Origin: Anaerotignum sp. | Lineage (GTDB): Bacteria; Bacillota; Clostridia; Lachnospirales; Anaerotignaceae | NCBI RefSeq assembly: GCF_030625865.1 | Contig: NZ_DAOUQB010000024.1 | Span: forward strand, 1-49,013 | Length of the DNA stretch: 49,013 bases | Reading direction: 5' to 3' | Part shown: positions 7,377 to 15,127 of the stretch, in pieces | How the letters are laid out: the number at the start of each line of letters is the position of its first letter | Position numbering within the stretch: the first letter of the stretch is position 1 | Translations under genes and position numbers: made by a program | The notes under the pieces: generated by a model | The model's database searches: none | Seen by the model: only the letters and a program-made list of their open reading frames with translations | What the model was told of the DNA's origin: nothing

Positions 7377-7943
7377 TTATTCTTTAGGGGCTAATCCCAT
7401 GATCGCCCTCATTTGATTTTCTTCAACACTTGTCATACTTGCACTTCCCATACCTGGCATATCGCTAGGCTTATTAGGATTTTCAAAATAATTCTTATCT
7501 TTCGTCAATACTTCCAGAATATCCTTATCACCCTTTCCTTTGTTTGCTTCATCTGCCAGAGCCTTTCTAAACTCACCAAAAACAGCATTTTGCGTCAATT
7601 CATCCCGCCATTTCTGTTCACCGACAACGGAATTAAAGCGGTTTTGGAATTCTTCATGTTCTTTCGCTTCTTTTGCTGCCTGATCTGCGGCGGCTTTTTC
7701 ATCCGCGATTGTCTTTTTCAGCGTTTCCAGTTCAGTTTTAAACTTCTCCGCATCACCACTGGAAGACTGCAACTCTGTAATCTTTGTCTCGTATTCAGAA
7801 ATCTTAGTCTTAGATTCCTCCAATTTTGTTGACATTTCGGTTGTTTTTGCTTTTTCTTTCTCAATGTCCTTGCCGTTCTCTGCCATAATCTTGGAGATTG
7901 CATCATCCTCTAAACCAAGCGATTTCAAAAATTCTGTTTTCAT
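7377..7943 (-). CDS. phage scaffolding protein (GP20 family)
   Basis: A 188-residue acidic coiled-coil protein: MKTEFLKSLGLEDDAISKIMAENG at the start is the signature of minor structural GP20-type scaffolds, followed by a long coiled coil (residues ~20-105, rich in K, E and heptad Leu/Ile) and a C-terminal helix that should bind the capsid protein, ending SVEENQMRAIMGLAPKE. It guides procapsid assembly and is then lost. I place the start at 7943, with AAAGGGG nine bases upstream, rather than at an upstream in-frame codon. Confidence 0.92.
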   Translation of the reverse strand: MKTEFLKSLGLEDDAISKIMAENGKDIEKEKAKTTEMSTKLEESKTKISEYETKITELQSSSGDAEKFKTELETLKKTIADEKAAADQAAKEAKEHEEFQNRFNSVVGEQKWRDELTQNAVFGEFRKALADEANKGKGDKDILEVLTKDKNYFENPNKPSDMPGMGSASMTSVEENQMRAIMGLAPKE

Positions 7944-8103
7944 ATATTTATACCCCTTTCGCATTAAGTAGTTTTAGGTGTTTTACTGTCCACCACGAAT
8001 TGACTGTTTTAAGTCTAATCTACTGACTAATAAGCCCTTTAACGTCTTGCCAAGGACGAGATAATCGGATCACCTCCAAGCTAAAAGCCAATAAGTAACT
8101 TTT
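7944..8103. other. gene-poor spacer between scaffold and minor capsid genes
   Basis: 160 bp without a supported ORF. On the minus strand TTGGAGGTGA offers a ribosome site followed by short open stretches interrupted by a TAG; no start codon in a suitable place gives more than 17 codons. Some short stems are possible but no terminator was seen. Confidence 0.5.
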
Positions 8104-9276
8104 TCACTCCGAAATCACCCCCTCAATATTTTTATCCCTTAATTGCTTTGTTACAATTCTTGTGCGTTCTGCCTTGGTAGGCAGTCCAGCCTTATCGCTG
8201 ACTTCCTTATATTTATTCGATAAAATACGAATATCTGCAGTTGCTTCTCTTGTTCCGTCCACATCTTTAACAGCTTGAAATATCTGTTTTTCCTCTCTTT
8301 TGTAGCGCAGAGCAGTTTCTAATTTCCGTTGAATCTGTGTACATTCATATCTGGTGTATTCTTTGCCGTCAATTTTGATAATTTTATTGCTATGATGTTC
8401 TATACGCTTTAACGCACCTTCTGAATATGTGGGGCTACTAATCCCCAAAATGATTGGATAGGCAATATGGCGGCAATTCCATTCTCCAATAGGTCTGGTA
8501 AGGCTTTTTTGTAAACTGTCAAAATCTTTATTGCTGTACTGGTTACCCTGATACGGTATATGGTCAGGGGCGCATGGGCTATGGGCTGATATTTCCACCC
8601 CATCTGCGCCAAATTCTTCCCCTGTAGCCCTTGCAGTTTCTTGGGCGATATAGCTGATACCGTCAAGCACATTCTGCCTTACAGCGGAATCTAAACGCTT
8701 TGTATAGCCTTTTTCATATTTAATTCTTAAGCCGCTTTGGCTCATTTCTCTGATTGCTTTTTTAATTACTGTGTTGTAATCCTCTGCACCAGTAGCGGCG
8801 GCGGTAATAGCCTTATCAATCGTCTTTTTATAAAACGCTCCTATCGACTGAAAGTCTTTCCCTCCACCAATACCAATTGCCTTTGTATTACTTAGGTTTA
8901 ACAGGCTGTTTTTGGTTGTCTTGGCGGCAGATGCTATAATAGTTTGCAACGTCTTGTTTTCAGCCAGCGGAATTTGTTTTATCCCTTTTGCATCATAAAA
9001 CGGCTTTGACCAGTCATAACCCTCTTGTGCCACTGAATTAAATAATTTCTCAATATCCTTGAGACTTTTCCCTGATTCCCTGGCTAACTCTTTGGTAATC
9101 AAATCCACATCATAACCATAGGTATAAAGCTGTTGCAATCGGTTTGCATAGGATGGTATTAAATCGCCTGTCTCTTTCAGTGATTCAGCCATATCTTTCA
9201 ACAGCCCTGCGCCAACATCTCCGAATCTTTCACCGAAAACATCAGCTAAGAAGCTTAATTCCTCTTCGGTAAGCAT
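8104..9276 (-). CDS. phage minor capsid protein 2 (head morphogenesis, SPP1 gp7-related)
   Basis: A 390-residue protein located just after the portal gene. The N-terminal half is helical (LTEEELSFLADVFGERFGDVGAGLLKDMAE). The C-terminal half has the family's conserved block VEISAHSPCAPDHIPYQGNQYS and the IGEWNCRHIAYPIILG motif, where Cys and His residues may bind metal. Members bind portal or scaffold and enter the head in few copies. GGGTGA lies four bases upstream of the ATG and the spacing to the portal stop is 4 bp. Confidence 0.92.
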   Translation of the reverse strand: MLTEEELSFLADVFGERFGDVGAGLLKDMAESLKETGDLIPSYANRLQQLYTYGYDVDLITKELARESGKSLKDIEKLFNSVAQEGYDWSKPFYDAKGIKQIPLAENKTLQTIIASAAKTTKNSLLNLSNTKAIGIGGGKDFQSIGAFYKKTIDKAITAAATGAEDYNTVIKKAIREMSQSGLRIKYEKGYTKRLDSAVRQNVLDGISYIAQETARATGEEFGADGVEISAHSPCAPDHIPYQGNQYSNKDFDSLQKSLTRPIGEWNCRHIAYPIILGISSPTYSEGALKRIEHHSNKIIKIDGKEYTRYECTQIQRKLETALRYKREEKQIFQAVKDVDGTREATADIRILSNKYKEVSDKAGLPTKAERTRIVTKQLRDKNIEGVISE

Positions 9277-9280
9277 TCAA

Positions 9281-10591
9281 TCACCCGATTCCTAAATCGC
9301 TTAATGTAGGCTCATTTTTCTTAATTTCATCAATCATGGATTGTGATTCATCGTATGTCTCATTCGGATTCATCCATTGTCTTAACTCAACCTTGCTCTT
9401 GATTCCCATTGCCTGTGCGTCCTTAAGCTGTGCCCATGTTTCTGTACTGCTCTCGATTAATGAATACGACCAGTCAAAAGCAACATCATATTCCCCTTGC
9501 GGCGATAACCCGTAGTAATTGGCAAGAACATTGCAAGCATAAATATAATCTCTTGTGCCGTTTTCAATGACCGTACGAATATCGCCGATCATTGCGTATG
9601 TATCATATAGTCCTGCCTTAATTTCCGTTGCTGTAGCCCCTCTGGTTTCGGGTGCGGTTAAAACGCCTTTACTGGTTCCGATAGCACGCTCTAATAGTTC
9701 AAATAAGTATTGTAGACGGCTATAATAACTACTGTCTCTAATATCAGGGCTAAATGTCTCAAGCATGGTATCTGTGTCATTACCATGAGCGGCAAAAAAT
9801 AGCTTGCTAGGCATGATATATTTCCCTGTTTTCGGGTCTTTCTGAAACATTCTTTCATCAGCGAATACCTTAACCGTTTTTAGGTTGTATTCGTCTTGAA
9901 TTTGGCTCATGCATTCCTTAATTTCCGCAATAATTGAATCACAACCGTAAGTAATTGGCACGCCGTAAAAGTCACTGAATTGTCGGTTGTCTACAGGAGA
10001 CTTCAAATAAGCAAACAACACACGGTCAACACCCGTTATCGCCCTGTCCTCAATCCCTTCCCATTGCTCAATAAATTCGTCTTTTCCACTTTCATTTGTT
10101 ACTCTGTTTGTAATAAATATTGTTTCATTTTCAATTTTGTAATCTGTCCACCGATAATACTTGACATTATTCTGTGTCACGCTGTCAGCCAATACCGTAG
10201 CAGAGGTAATTTTGTCACCTTGTTTCTCATGGATCATAATTCTATCCTGCGTCAGCACATCGAAATGAATCGCTCCGTCTTGCACATATGGAACAACAGC
10301 GCAGCCGCCAGTCCCAAGCATTCTGGAAGTAATCCGTTTTATCTTTGCCCACATATCAACCGCACATTCGTCCAAAAAAGCCACTCTCGCATTTTCCCCT
10401 ACAATATCCGCTGTACTTTCGCTAACTGACAGAGTGGTCATTTTGGCGGCGAATATGGCTGTGAAATTAACTTCTTCGGCGTTTTCGAATTGGCTCGCAT
10501 ATGTTGCGTTGCTTGTTAAATCACTGTCTGTCGTGTCTGTTTTATTGCGACCAAACAGCTTTAAAATATATTCCCATAATGTCTTTAACAC
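9281..10591 (-). CDS. phage portal protein (SPP1 gp6 family)
   Basis: A 436-residue protein directly downstream of the large terminase gene (start adjacent to the terminase stop). Features of SPP1-type portals: EFIEQWEGIEDRAITGVDRVLFAYLKSPVDNRQFSDFYGVPITY in the middle (wing/stem), a helical YYSRLQYLFELLERAIGTSKG stretch, and MGIKSKVELRQWMNPNETYDES near the C-terminus (crown). The portal forms the dodecameric DNA channel at one capsid vertex and docks the terminase. The likely start is GTG with GGTGGGTGA six bases upstream. Confidence 0.92.
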   Translation of the reverse strand: MLKTLWEYILKLFGRNKTDTTDSDLTSNATYASQFENAEEVNFTAIFAAKMTTLSVSESTADIVGENARVAFLDECAVDMWAKIKRITSRMLGTGGCAVVPYVQDGAIHFDVLTQDRIMIHEKQGDKITSATVLADSVTQNNVKYYRWTDYKIENETIFITNRVTNESGKDEFIEQWEGIEDRAITGVDRVLFAYLKSPVDNRQFSDFYGVPITYGCDSIIAEIKECMSQIQDEYNLKTVKVFADERMFQKDPKTGKYIMPSKLFFAAHGNDTDTMLETFSPDIRDSSYYSRLQYLFELLERAIGTSKGVLTAPETRGATATEIKAGLYDTYAMIGDIRTVIENGTRDYIYACNVLANYYGLSPQGEYDVAFDWSYSLIESSTETWAQLKDAQAMGIKSKVELRQWMNPNETYDESQSMIDEIKKNEPTLSDLGIG

Positions 10592-11800
10592 TTAATCACC
10601 CACCAATCTATAGATATTGTATTCAAAGCTATATTCGTCGGCATCTAAAATATCAATGTCGCTTGTGCCATCATCCAGACGCTTATCTTCCAGGCTCTTA
10701 TCATCCCATACCGCAGTTTTCAAACCATTTACTAAATCGTCACATTCGCCCTCAACGATGTGATACCGTTCGCCGCCCATTAATAATAGTGTGCATCTAA
10801 TACGGTCGTTTATAGGGCGTTTAATACTGTTGTAGACAGGGTAAGGCGTATGCTGTCGGTAGCTGTTAATCATGGTCTGCTCTGCGCTATCACAGTAAAC
10901 ACCATCGGGATAGCCGTAATCTTTTATAATACCTTCGACAAACTTTACAAACTCAGCTTGCAGTTTATCAAAACTCATTCCCGTTGCCTTTATGCTCTTG
11001 GCTCTAAGCTTGTAAAGATGATTGTCAAAGCTGATACCGGATGCTACAAATGCATGATTTGATTTGTTACCGCCAAAGTCATGACCTATGTTGATGCTTG
11101 AGAATCTAGGCAAATCTTTCTTTGCGATCATGTACTTTTCTGGACAGTCAGCAAACATTTTATAGATGAGCCCCTCAGCTAATGCCCATTTACCCAATAT
11201 GTAGCGGTCGTAAAGAACCGTCCCGTAGTATTCTTTCTTTAGGTTTTCTACGAACTCTTTACTTAAAAATGGGTTATCATCTAATGTATAATGCCTTAAA
11301 TAAATATCTGCATCACTCTGTAGAAACTTATAAAACCAATGGTTGGGGCTTTCTGGATTGCAAGTACCATCAAAACAGCTATACGGCTTATCAAGACGAG
11401 ATTTAAGCATATTGAAAACATCCTCGTGCCATGTCACAACCTCGTCACCGTAGCAATACTTGATACTTGACCCTCGAATGCGGTCGACCTGATTAATTTT
11501 ATCTGCACCCAAGCAATAACACTTTTCTCCAAAAAGCATTGCCGTATTGTCAGAGCGAATATCCGATACCAAAGCAGGAGTAAATATCTTTTGGAGCGGC
11601 TCAATTATATTTCTTTGCAATGTCCCCTTTGTATTGCCAAGTATAACTACAAGCCCCTCTTTGCCTGCTACAGCCCGAATTCTGCGTGGAATGATATAAT
11701 AATCAAGATAAGTCTTACCCGAACGTGTAGCCCCTGATTTGATGTTCCAACGGCTGTGAGCATTGTTCCAGAAGTCCTTTTGCATATCACTTAGCTGCAT
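10592..11800 (-). CDS. terminase large subunit (PBSX-type)
   Basis: A 402-residue protein. The ATPase domain has Walker A GATRSGKT at residues 23-30 and an acidic Walker B (YCYGDE, about 115-120), followed by the coupling-like CNPESPNHWFYKF. The C-terminal RNase H-like nuclease is marked by INIGHDFGGNKSNHAFVA and GVYCDSAEQTMINSYRQ, which carry catalytic acidic residues. It packages DNA through the portal and cuts it. The start at the ATG (11800) has GGAGGGG nine bases upstream inside the small subunit gene, with which it overlaps by 14 bp. Confidence 0.94.
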   Translation of the reverse strand: MQLSDMQKDFWNNAHSRWNIKSGATRSGKTYLDYYIIPRRIRAVAGKEGLVVILGNTKGTLQRNIIEPLQKIFTPALVSDIRSDNTAMLFGEKCYCLGADKINQVDRIRGSSIKYCYGDEVVTWHEDVFNMLKSRLDKPYSCFDGTCNPESPNHWFYKFLQSDADIYLRHYTLDDNPFLSKEFVENLKKEYYGTVLYDRYILGKWALAEGLIYKMFADCPEKYMIAKKDLPRFSSINIGHDFGGNKSNHAFVASGISFDNHLYKLRAKSIKATGMSFDKLQAEFVKFVEGIIKDYGYPDGVYCDSAEQTMINSYRQHTPYPVYNSIKRPINDRIRCTLLLMGGERYHIVEGECDDLVNGLKTAVWDDKSLEDKRLDDGTSDIDILDADEYSFEYNIYRLVGD

Positions 11801-12293
11801 TGTCAATCCCCTCCAAAATTAAGTCAAGCTTTTCAAGAGCATCTTTATATTCCTCAACCTTATCAAACATACCCAAATGCTTTCCAAGTAGTTCAAGAGC
11901 TTTAACTTTATCATTAAGTTTAACCTCAATTCCGTTTGCACCTTTTTTGATACCAGCAATTGCCCCTATTTTTTCTTCCTCAATTTCATCTGTTGATTTT
12001 ATAAAAACATGGCCGTCATAAACAGAAAGAAAGTCAGTCACTTTGGCAAAGCCTATTTTAGCCAATTCAGCAACTACTTTATCCTGTGTTATCTCAGTTC
12101 TCTTCTGCCTGTCCTTCATGCGTTTTTCTATATATTCCGAAACCTTGACATTCCTCAACAGCCGACTTCCAGCTTGTGCAGCTACATCGTCATTCTTAAT
12201 TTTAGGATACGCCTTTTTATATGCTCTGGTGGCATTAAGGTCGATTAAATATTCATTTGCAAACTTCTTTTGTTTTTCGGTCGTAAATACCAC
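11787..12293 (-). CDS. terminase small subunit (Terminase_2 type)
   Basis: A 168-residue protein. TTEKQKKFANEYLIDLNATRAYKKAYP at the start is the classic DNA-binding helix-turn-helix of this family (xxKQxxFxxEYLxxxNATxAxxxAGY), followed by VAAQAGSRLLRNVKVSEYIEKRM and a helical oligomerisation region, then a C-terminal acidic tail. It recognises the packaging site and activates the large subunit. No ATG is available; a GTG at 12293 is the only usable codon and its AAAGG site is very close, so the start is uncertain. The tRNA gene lies 21 bp upstream. Confidence 0.9.
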   Translation of the reverse strand: MVFTTEKQKKFANEYLIDLNATRAYKKAYPKIKNDDVAAQAGSRLLRNVKVSEYIEKRMKDRQKRTEITQDKVVAELAKIGFAKVTDFLSVYDGHVFIKSTDEIEEEKIGAIAGIKKGANGIEVKLNDKVKALELLGKHLGMFDKVEEYKDALEKLDLILEGIDNAAK

Positions 12294-12313
12294 CCCTTTC
12301 TATTTTTACTAAA

Positions 12314-12387
12314 TAGGCGTTGTGGGATTCGAACCCACGACTAACTGCGTATAAGACAGGTACTCTAACCAACTGAGTTAAACGCCT
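12314..12387 (-). tRNA. tRNA-Ile(UAU), prophage-encoded
   Basis: A 74-nt cloverleaf: acceptor AGGCGTT/AACGCCT, D-arm ACTC/GAGT with GG in the loop, anticodon loop CTTATAC with anticodon TAT at the normal place, a T-arm GTGGG-TTCGAAT-CCCAC and discriminator A. The anticodon stem CCTGT/GCAGT holds one mismatch (C-T) and one G-T pair. CCA is not encoded. It reads AUA isoleucine codons (if the U34 is not modified to restrict it). It abuts a terminator T-run upstream and precedes the small terminase gene. Confidence 0.88.
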
Positions 12388-12389
12388 AC

Positions 12390-12423
12390 AAAAAAGGACG
12401 CCGACCTAAGCCAACGCCCCTTT
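12390..12423 (-). terminator. terminator between the early and late prophage genes
   Basis: On the minus strand a GC-rich stem (GGGGCGTTGGC against GTCGGCGTCC, with one bulged G and several G-T pairs, TTAG loop) is followed by six T. The T-run ends two bases before the tRNA 5' end, leaving no room for a promoter between them. Confidence 0.65.
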
Positions 12424-12440
12424 CCGAGGAATATCATGAA

Positions 12441-12464
12441 TTATTAACACTATCATAATAACAC
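12441..12464 (-). repeat. imperfect direct repeat upstream of the late-gene terminator
   Basis: GTGTTATTATG (12454-12464) and GTGTTAATAAT (read from 12450 leftward) form an imperfect tandem repeat 14 bp apart on the minus strand; the same bases give TTATTA/TAATAA as an inverted repeat. No good promoter was found in it. It lies between the probable late regulator and the terminator/tRNA, so it could be the regulator's binding site. Confidence 0.3.
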
Positions 12465-12478
12465 AAAAGTATGTCCCT

Positions 12479-12865
12479 TTAGTTACCCTTTTTATCAGAC
12501 AATATCTTAAAGAACCTTCTTCTTGCTTCGTAAAACTGTCTGCGACCGCACATAACATCTAAATATTCATACGCCACTCCATCCACCACATTAGTGATTA
12601 TGTACGGATAAATCTCGCTGTCAGCTTCGATTGCAGACTGGACAATGATTTCTATATCCCTTTCTAACTGCGCCCGTCTACACGCTGTATCTGCCGTTCT
12701 ATCAGACGTTTTATTTCCTCCACCGCATCCTCCAAAGCTAGGAGAGGATAACTCGGTAATTGACCGTAACTGTGATTGTTTCTCTCGGTATTGACGGCAA
12801 AAGTATTTCAGTTCCCTGTATCTGTTCGGCGATAGTTCAAGTATCTTTAAATCTCTTTCTTTCAA
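12479..12865 (-). CDS. probable late-gene transcription regulator (ArpU/RinA-like)
   Basis: A 128-residue basic protein with an N-terminal helical part (LSPNRYRELKYFCRQYREKQ), a flexible Gly/Ser section, and a C-terminal putative helix-turn-helix: YPYIITNVVDGVAYEYLDVMCGRRQFYEARRRFFKIL. The CGRxxFYxxRRxFFxxL ending is common in Firmicutes phage proteins encoded immediately before the terminase genes, where ArpU/RinA-type activators of late transcription lie. The family name is my judgement from position and pattern, not a verified hit. Starts 1 bp after the stop of the upstream gene. Confidence 0.6.
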   Translation of the reverse strand: MKERDLKILELSPNRYRELKYFCRQYREKQSQLRSITELSSPSFGGCGGGNKTSDRTADTACRRAQLERDIEIIVQSAIEADSEIYPYIITNVVDGVAYEYLDVMCGRRQFYEARRRFFKILSDKKGN

Positions 12866-13081
12866 TCAATCACCCGCCCTTTTGTTCCACGCACTTATCA
12901 CATCAGCGCACCTATCATCACAAGGGAAATATTCCATATCGCAATTATAGCAATGAATAAAGCACGGAGCAGTATCTTCTTCAATATCATCACTATCCAG
13001 AACCCTCAAGAATCCATCATCATCGTATGTCACTGCTTTAACATCCCCGCCGCAAAACGGGCATTTCTTCAATTCCTCCAT
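12866..13081 (-). CDS. Lar-like restriction alleviation / zinc ribbon protein
   Basis: A 71-residue protein starting MEELKKCPFCGGDVKAV, with a second CHNC-like pair (HCYNCDMEYF), another Cys pair (CDDRCADV) and the closing ISAWNKRAGD. CPFCGG...C..C...AWN.R is the pattern of Lar-type proteins, which are reported to lessen type I restriction of incoming phage DNA. Only the zinc ribbon fold is well supported; the anti-restriction role follows from the family. It ends 1 bp before the late regulator gene. Confidence 0.7.
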   Translation of the reverse strand: MEELKKCPFCGGDVKAVTYDDDGFLRVLDSDDIEEDTAPCFIHCYNCDMEYFPCDDRCADVISAWNKRAGD

Positions 13082-13094
13082 ACCTCACACCCCC

Positions 13095-13268
13095 CTAAAA
13101 CGGCATATTCCTTCTATCCAACCAGACCGCAACGTCAATTATCAGCCGAAAGAGAAAACCTTTTAATTTGCCCATTGTTGTAGCTTTGAAACCTCCCCCT
13201 GACAACTCTCTTGCTATGAACTCATTACATTCTTTTATAAATCCGCACATTTTACGTTCTTCGCTCAT
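13095..13268 (-). CDS. hypothetical phage protein, 57 residues
   Basis: Starts MSEERKMCGFIKECNEFIAREL and ends DVAVWLDRRNMPF. The C-terminal half (GKLKGFLFRLIIDVAVWL) is a hydrophobic or amphipathic helix, possibly membrane-associated. The start at 13268 is supported by AAAGGCGGTG; a longer in-frame version would overlap the upstream gene. No family recognised. It lies in a run of small tightly spaced accessory genes. Confidence 0.5.
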   Translation of the reverse strand: MSEERKMCGFIKECNEFIARELSGGGFKATTMGKLKGFLFRLIIDVAVWLDRRNMPF

Positions 13269-13281
13269 AACGCACCGCCTT

Positions 13282-13506
13282 TCAAACATTTATTTTAATT
13301 TTCAGTCTGTCAAATATCAGCACCGTAAGTATAAAAGTCACAATGCTATCTATATCATTCGGATTGGTATGACCGTACATCGCTGTTTCTGCAAATCCCC
13401 AAGCAATTGCAATTGTCATATATATCCCAAGAGAAATGAACCAAACTAGAAACAATCTTTTTAGAAAACTTCTTATTCGCTCACGTGTTGTTGTTTTATT
13501 CAACAC
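13282..13506 (-). CDS. small two-helix membrane protein
   Basis: A 74-residue protein with a basic N-terminus (TTRERIRSFLKRL), a first membrane helix (FLVWFISLGIYMTIAIAWGF), a short loop with GHTNPNDID, and a second helix (IVTFILTVLIFDRL) ending KIKINV. Function unknown. The start is probably GTG at 13506 behind AGGTGG, overlapping the upstream gene by 7 bp. Small phage membrane proteins of this type sometimes act in superinfection exclusion, but nothing here shows that. Confidence 0.55.
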   Translation of the reverse strand: MLNKTTTRERIRSFLKRLFLVWFISLGIYMTIAIAWGFAETAMYGHTNPNDIDSIVTFILTVLIFDRLKIKINV

Positions 13507-13922
13507 TCCGCACCACCTTTCATTTCCTCCAACTTCGCCTGTGCTTCGGCTTCGGTGAGGAATACAGTTTTGCCAAAATCTAAATCACTAAATCCTGTCA
13601 ATCTACTATAAATTCCGTCTACAATCTTCCACCTATAACTTACAAAGCCTTGCTGTATTGCAATTTCTGTCACTTCATAGACTGACATTATATTGCGGTT
13701 TATATTTGCTTCAAAGACCAAATCCCCTGGAGCGCATAACAGTTTACACGGCAACTCCACCGCCTTACTTAGCCTTGCTTTGAGTTCGGCGGCAGGCAGT
13801 GTTTTTAATTTGCACACAGCCTTTAAAATTCCATTGGCAAGTTCAATTTCCCCGTTGGCGTGTTTCTGATCTGCGTATTGCCGTAAAGATTTTTCTGCGA
13901 TTTCCGCATCTATGTACCGCAT
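13500..13922 (-). CDS. hypothetical phage protein with FGKTVFLTEAEAQAKLEE C-terminus
   Basis: A 140-residue protein starting MRYIDAEIAEKSLRQYAD. The second half carries GDLVFEANINRNIMSVYEVTEIAIQQGFVSYRWKIVDGIYSRL followed by the ending FGKTVFLTEAEAQAKLEEM. This layout (a beta-rich middle and a FGxxVFLTxEEAExxL tail) recurs in gut Firmicutes phages, in the accessory segment upstream of late genes, without a known function. Its gene overlaps the next by 7 bp. Confidence 0.6.
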   Translation of the reverse strand: MRYIDAEIAEKSLRQYADQKHANGEIELANGILKAVCKLKTLPAAELKARLSKAVELPCKLLCAPGDLVFEANINRNIMSVYEVTEIAIQQGFVSYRWKIVDGIYSRLTGFSDLDFGKTVFLTEAEAQAKLEEMKGGAEC

Positions 13923-13924
13923 CC

Positions 13925-14116
13925 CTATTCCCCCTTTTTACAAAAATCTCTACAAATTCCTTTTCCGACAGAAAATATTTCTCTTCCGTCAACATCTGCA
14001 CTTTCGATACTGTAAAAATTATCTCCACAGACTTCCATAACATTCAAAAGTAAGTTCGTCACGTCTGTGCTTGTATCATCATCAGTGAGATTAACTTTGA
14101 TTGTTAATTCCTTCAT
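13925..14116 (-). CDS. hypothetical phage protein, 63 residues
   Basis: An acidic protein starting MKELTIKVNLTDDDTSTDVTNLLLNVMEVC, with alternating hydrophobic residues suggesting a small alpha/beta fold, and ending GICRDFCKKGE. It is separated from its neighbours by 2 bp on each side, consistent with real coding. No family recognised. Confidence 0.5.
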   Translation of the reverse strand: MKELTIKVNLTDDDTSTDVTNLLLNVMEVCGDNFYSIESADVDGREIFSVGKGICRDFCKKGE

Positions 14117-14118
14117 CC

Positions 14119-14520
14119 CTATTCCCCCTCCATCATCTCGCCCACCTGAGCGATATGCTCGATTTTGTTGACGTTAACAAGATCGGGTTTGTATCGGTAT
14201 GCAAGCCATGTTTTGCCGTAGTCTCTCTCCAAAAATATATATATCTCATCTGTCCAAATTCCAACCGTTCCCATCATGGATAATGCAAGTATTCCCCATT
14301 GGTTTTTTTCTTCGCCGTCAATAGATACGCAATATATTGGTTCATCTACCATGCTTTCCAATTCATCAAGCGTCAGCGGCTTTGGGTTCTCCCGTTCTAG
14401 TTTTTCTTGCACGGCTTGAATGGCTGTATCCATATAACACTTGGCTAGTTCGGAAATCCACACTTGTTTCCATTGTTCCATGAAGGATATCGAACCCTTT
14501 ATTTTTTCAATCTCATTCAC
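14119..14520 (-). CDS. hypothetical phage protein of the YGKTWLAYR family
   Basis: A 133-residue protein. The N-terminal helical half (WKQVWISELAKCYMDTAIQAVQEKLERE) is followed by PLTLDELESMVDEPIYCVSIDGEE, a beta domain, and the ending DYGKTWLAYRYKPDLVN. LTLDELxxMxxEPVY...YGKTWLAYRxKP is common in phages of gut Firmicutes, but its function is unknown. I choose a GTG start at 14520, overlapping the upstream stop by GTGA, with GGAGGG seven bases upstream; a longer ORF start lacks a ribosome site. Confidence 0.6.
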   Translation of the reverse strand: MNEIEKIKGSISFMEQWKQVWISELAKCYMDTAIQAVQEKLERENPKPLTLDELESMVDEPIYCVSIDGEEKNQWGILALSMMGTVGIWTDEIYIFLERDYGKTWLAYRYKPDLVNVNKIEHIAQVGEMMEGE

Positions 14521-14813
14521 TCCACATCCCTCCGTTCGCCATAGCTGCAAAATTCATTCGTGTGAACCTGATATGAACCCCTGTATTTGCATCCGTATTT
14601 TATATAAGGCTTTTCACCTTTATCCTCATAGTGCCGTTCGATTAAATTAATACATTCCCCGCACGTTACAGGCTTTTCTGCTTTCAACCGCTCATTCTCG
14701 GCTTGAAGCTGTTCTAACTGGTCTGCGGCAATATTAGCCTGTTCCGCATTGAAAACAACCTCGTCATTTTTAGCTATCCACCGCAACGCCTTTACCGTTT
14801 CCTCAATGCTCAT
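14517..14813 (-). CDS. hypothetical coiled-coil and cysteine-motif protein
   Basis: A 98-residue protein with a helical first half (ALRWIAKNDEVVFNAEQANIAADQLEQLQAENERLKAEK, including a short coiled coil) and a second half holding four spaced cysteines (CGEC, C-KYRG and FCSYGER), likely a zinc-binding module of the CGECxxxxxxxxxxxCxxxxxxxxxxxFCSYGER kind seen in many phage hypothetical proteins. ATGA overlap with the upstream stop. Function unknown. Confidence 0.55.
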   Translation of the reverse strand: MSIEETVKALRWIAKNDEVVFNAEQANIAADQLEQLQAENERLKAEKPVTCGECINLIERHYEDKGEKPYIKYGCKYRGSYQVHTNEFCSYGERRDVE

Positions 14814-15127
14814 TTAGCACCTCCCAAACTATCCCTATACTTCCTGCACATTGCTACCACTTGGATTGCTTCGGCGGCACATTGCAACGCATGACTCTCA
14901 ATCATTTCAATGCGTAATGACACATCACTGTTATTTTTTATTTGATACCATAGGCTCTTTGCATTTTCTTTTAACGATTCTGCTTCATCAACCGTTTCCT
15001 CAATTTCCTCTTTCAGCACTGCATATCCCTCATGCGGAGAAGCGAACAAAGGAAACTTTTGGTTTGCAAATAACAATTCCTCATTGGCTAAATCTCCAAT
15101 ATCACGTAATAACTCAGGTCTAATCAT
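14810..15127 (-). CDS. all-helical MazG-like protein
   Basis: A 105-residue protein that appears fully helical. HEGYAVLKEEIEETVDEAES early on and ALQCAAEAIQVVAMCRKY late resemble the EExxE and C-terminal helices of small MazG/NTP pyrophosphohydrolase-like phage proteins, which remove non-canonical nucleotides or adjust pools. The match is by pattern only and one metal-binding motif is not obvious, so enzyme activity is uncertain. Both ends overlap neighbours by ATGA. Confidence 0.5.
   Translation of the reverse strand: MIRPELLRDIGDLANEELLFANQKFPLFASPHEGYAVLKEEIEETVDEAESLKENAKSLWYQIKNNSDVSLRIEMIESHALQCAAEAIQVVAMCRKYRDSLGGAK

Noticed and set aside
7965-8103. Short peptide with an in-frame TAG between scaffold and minor capsid genes
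   Set aside because: No start codon in a suitable place gives more than 17 codons, and the in-frame TAG breaks the longer open stretch.
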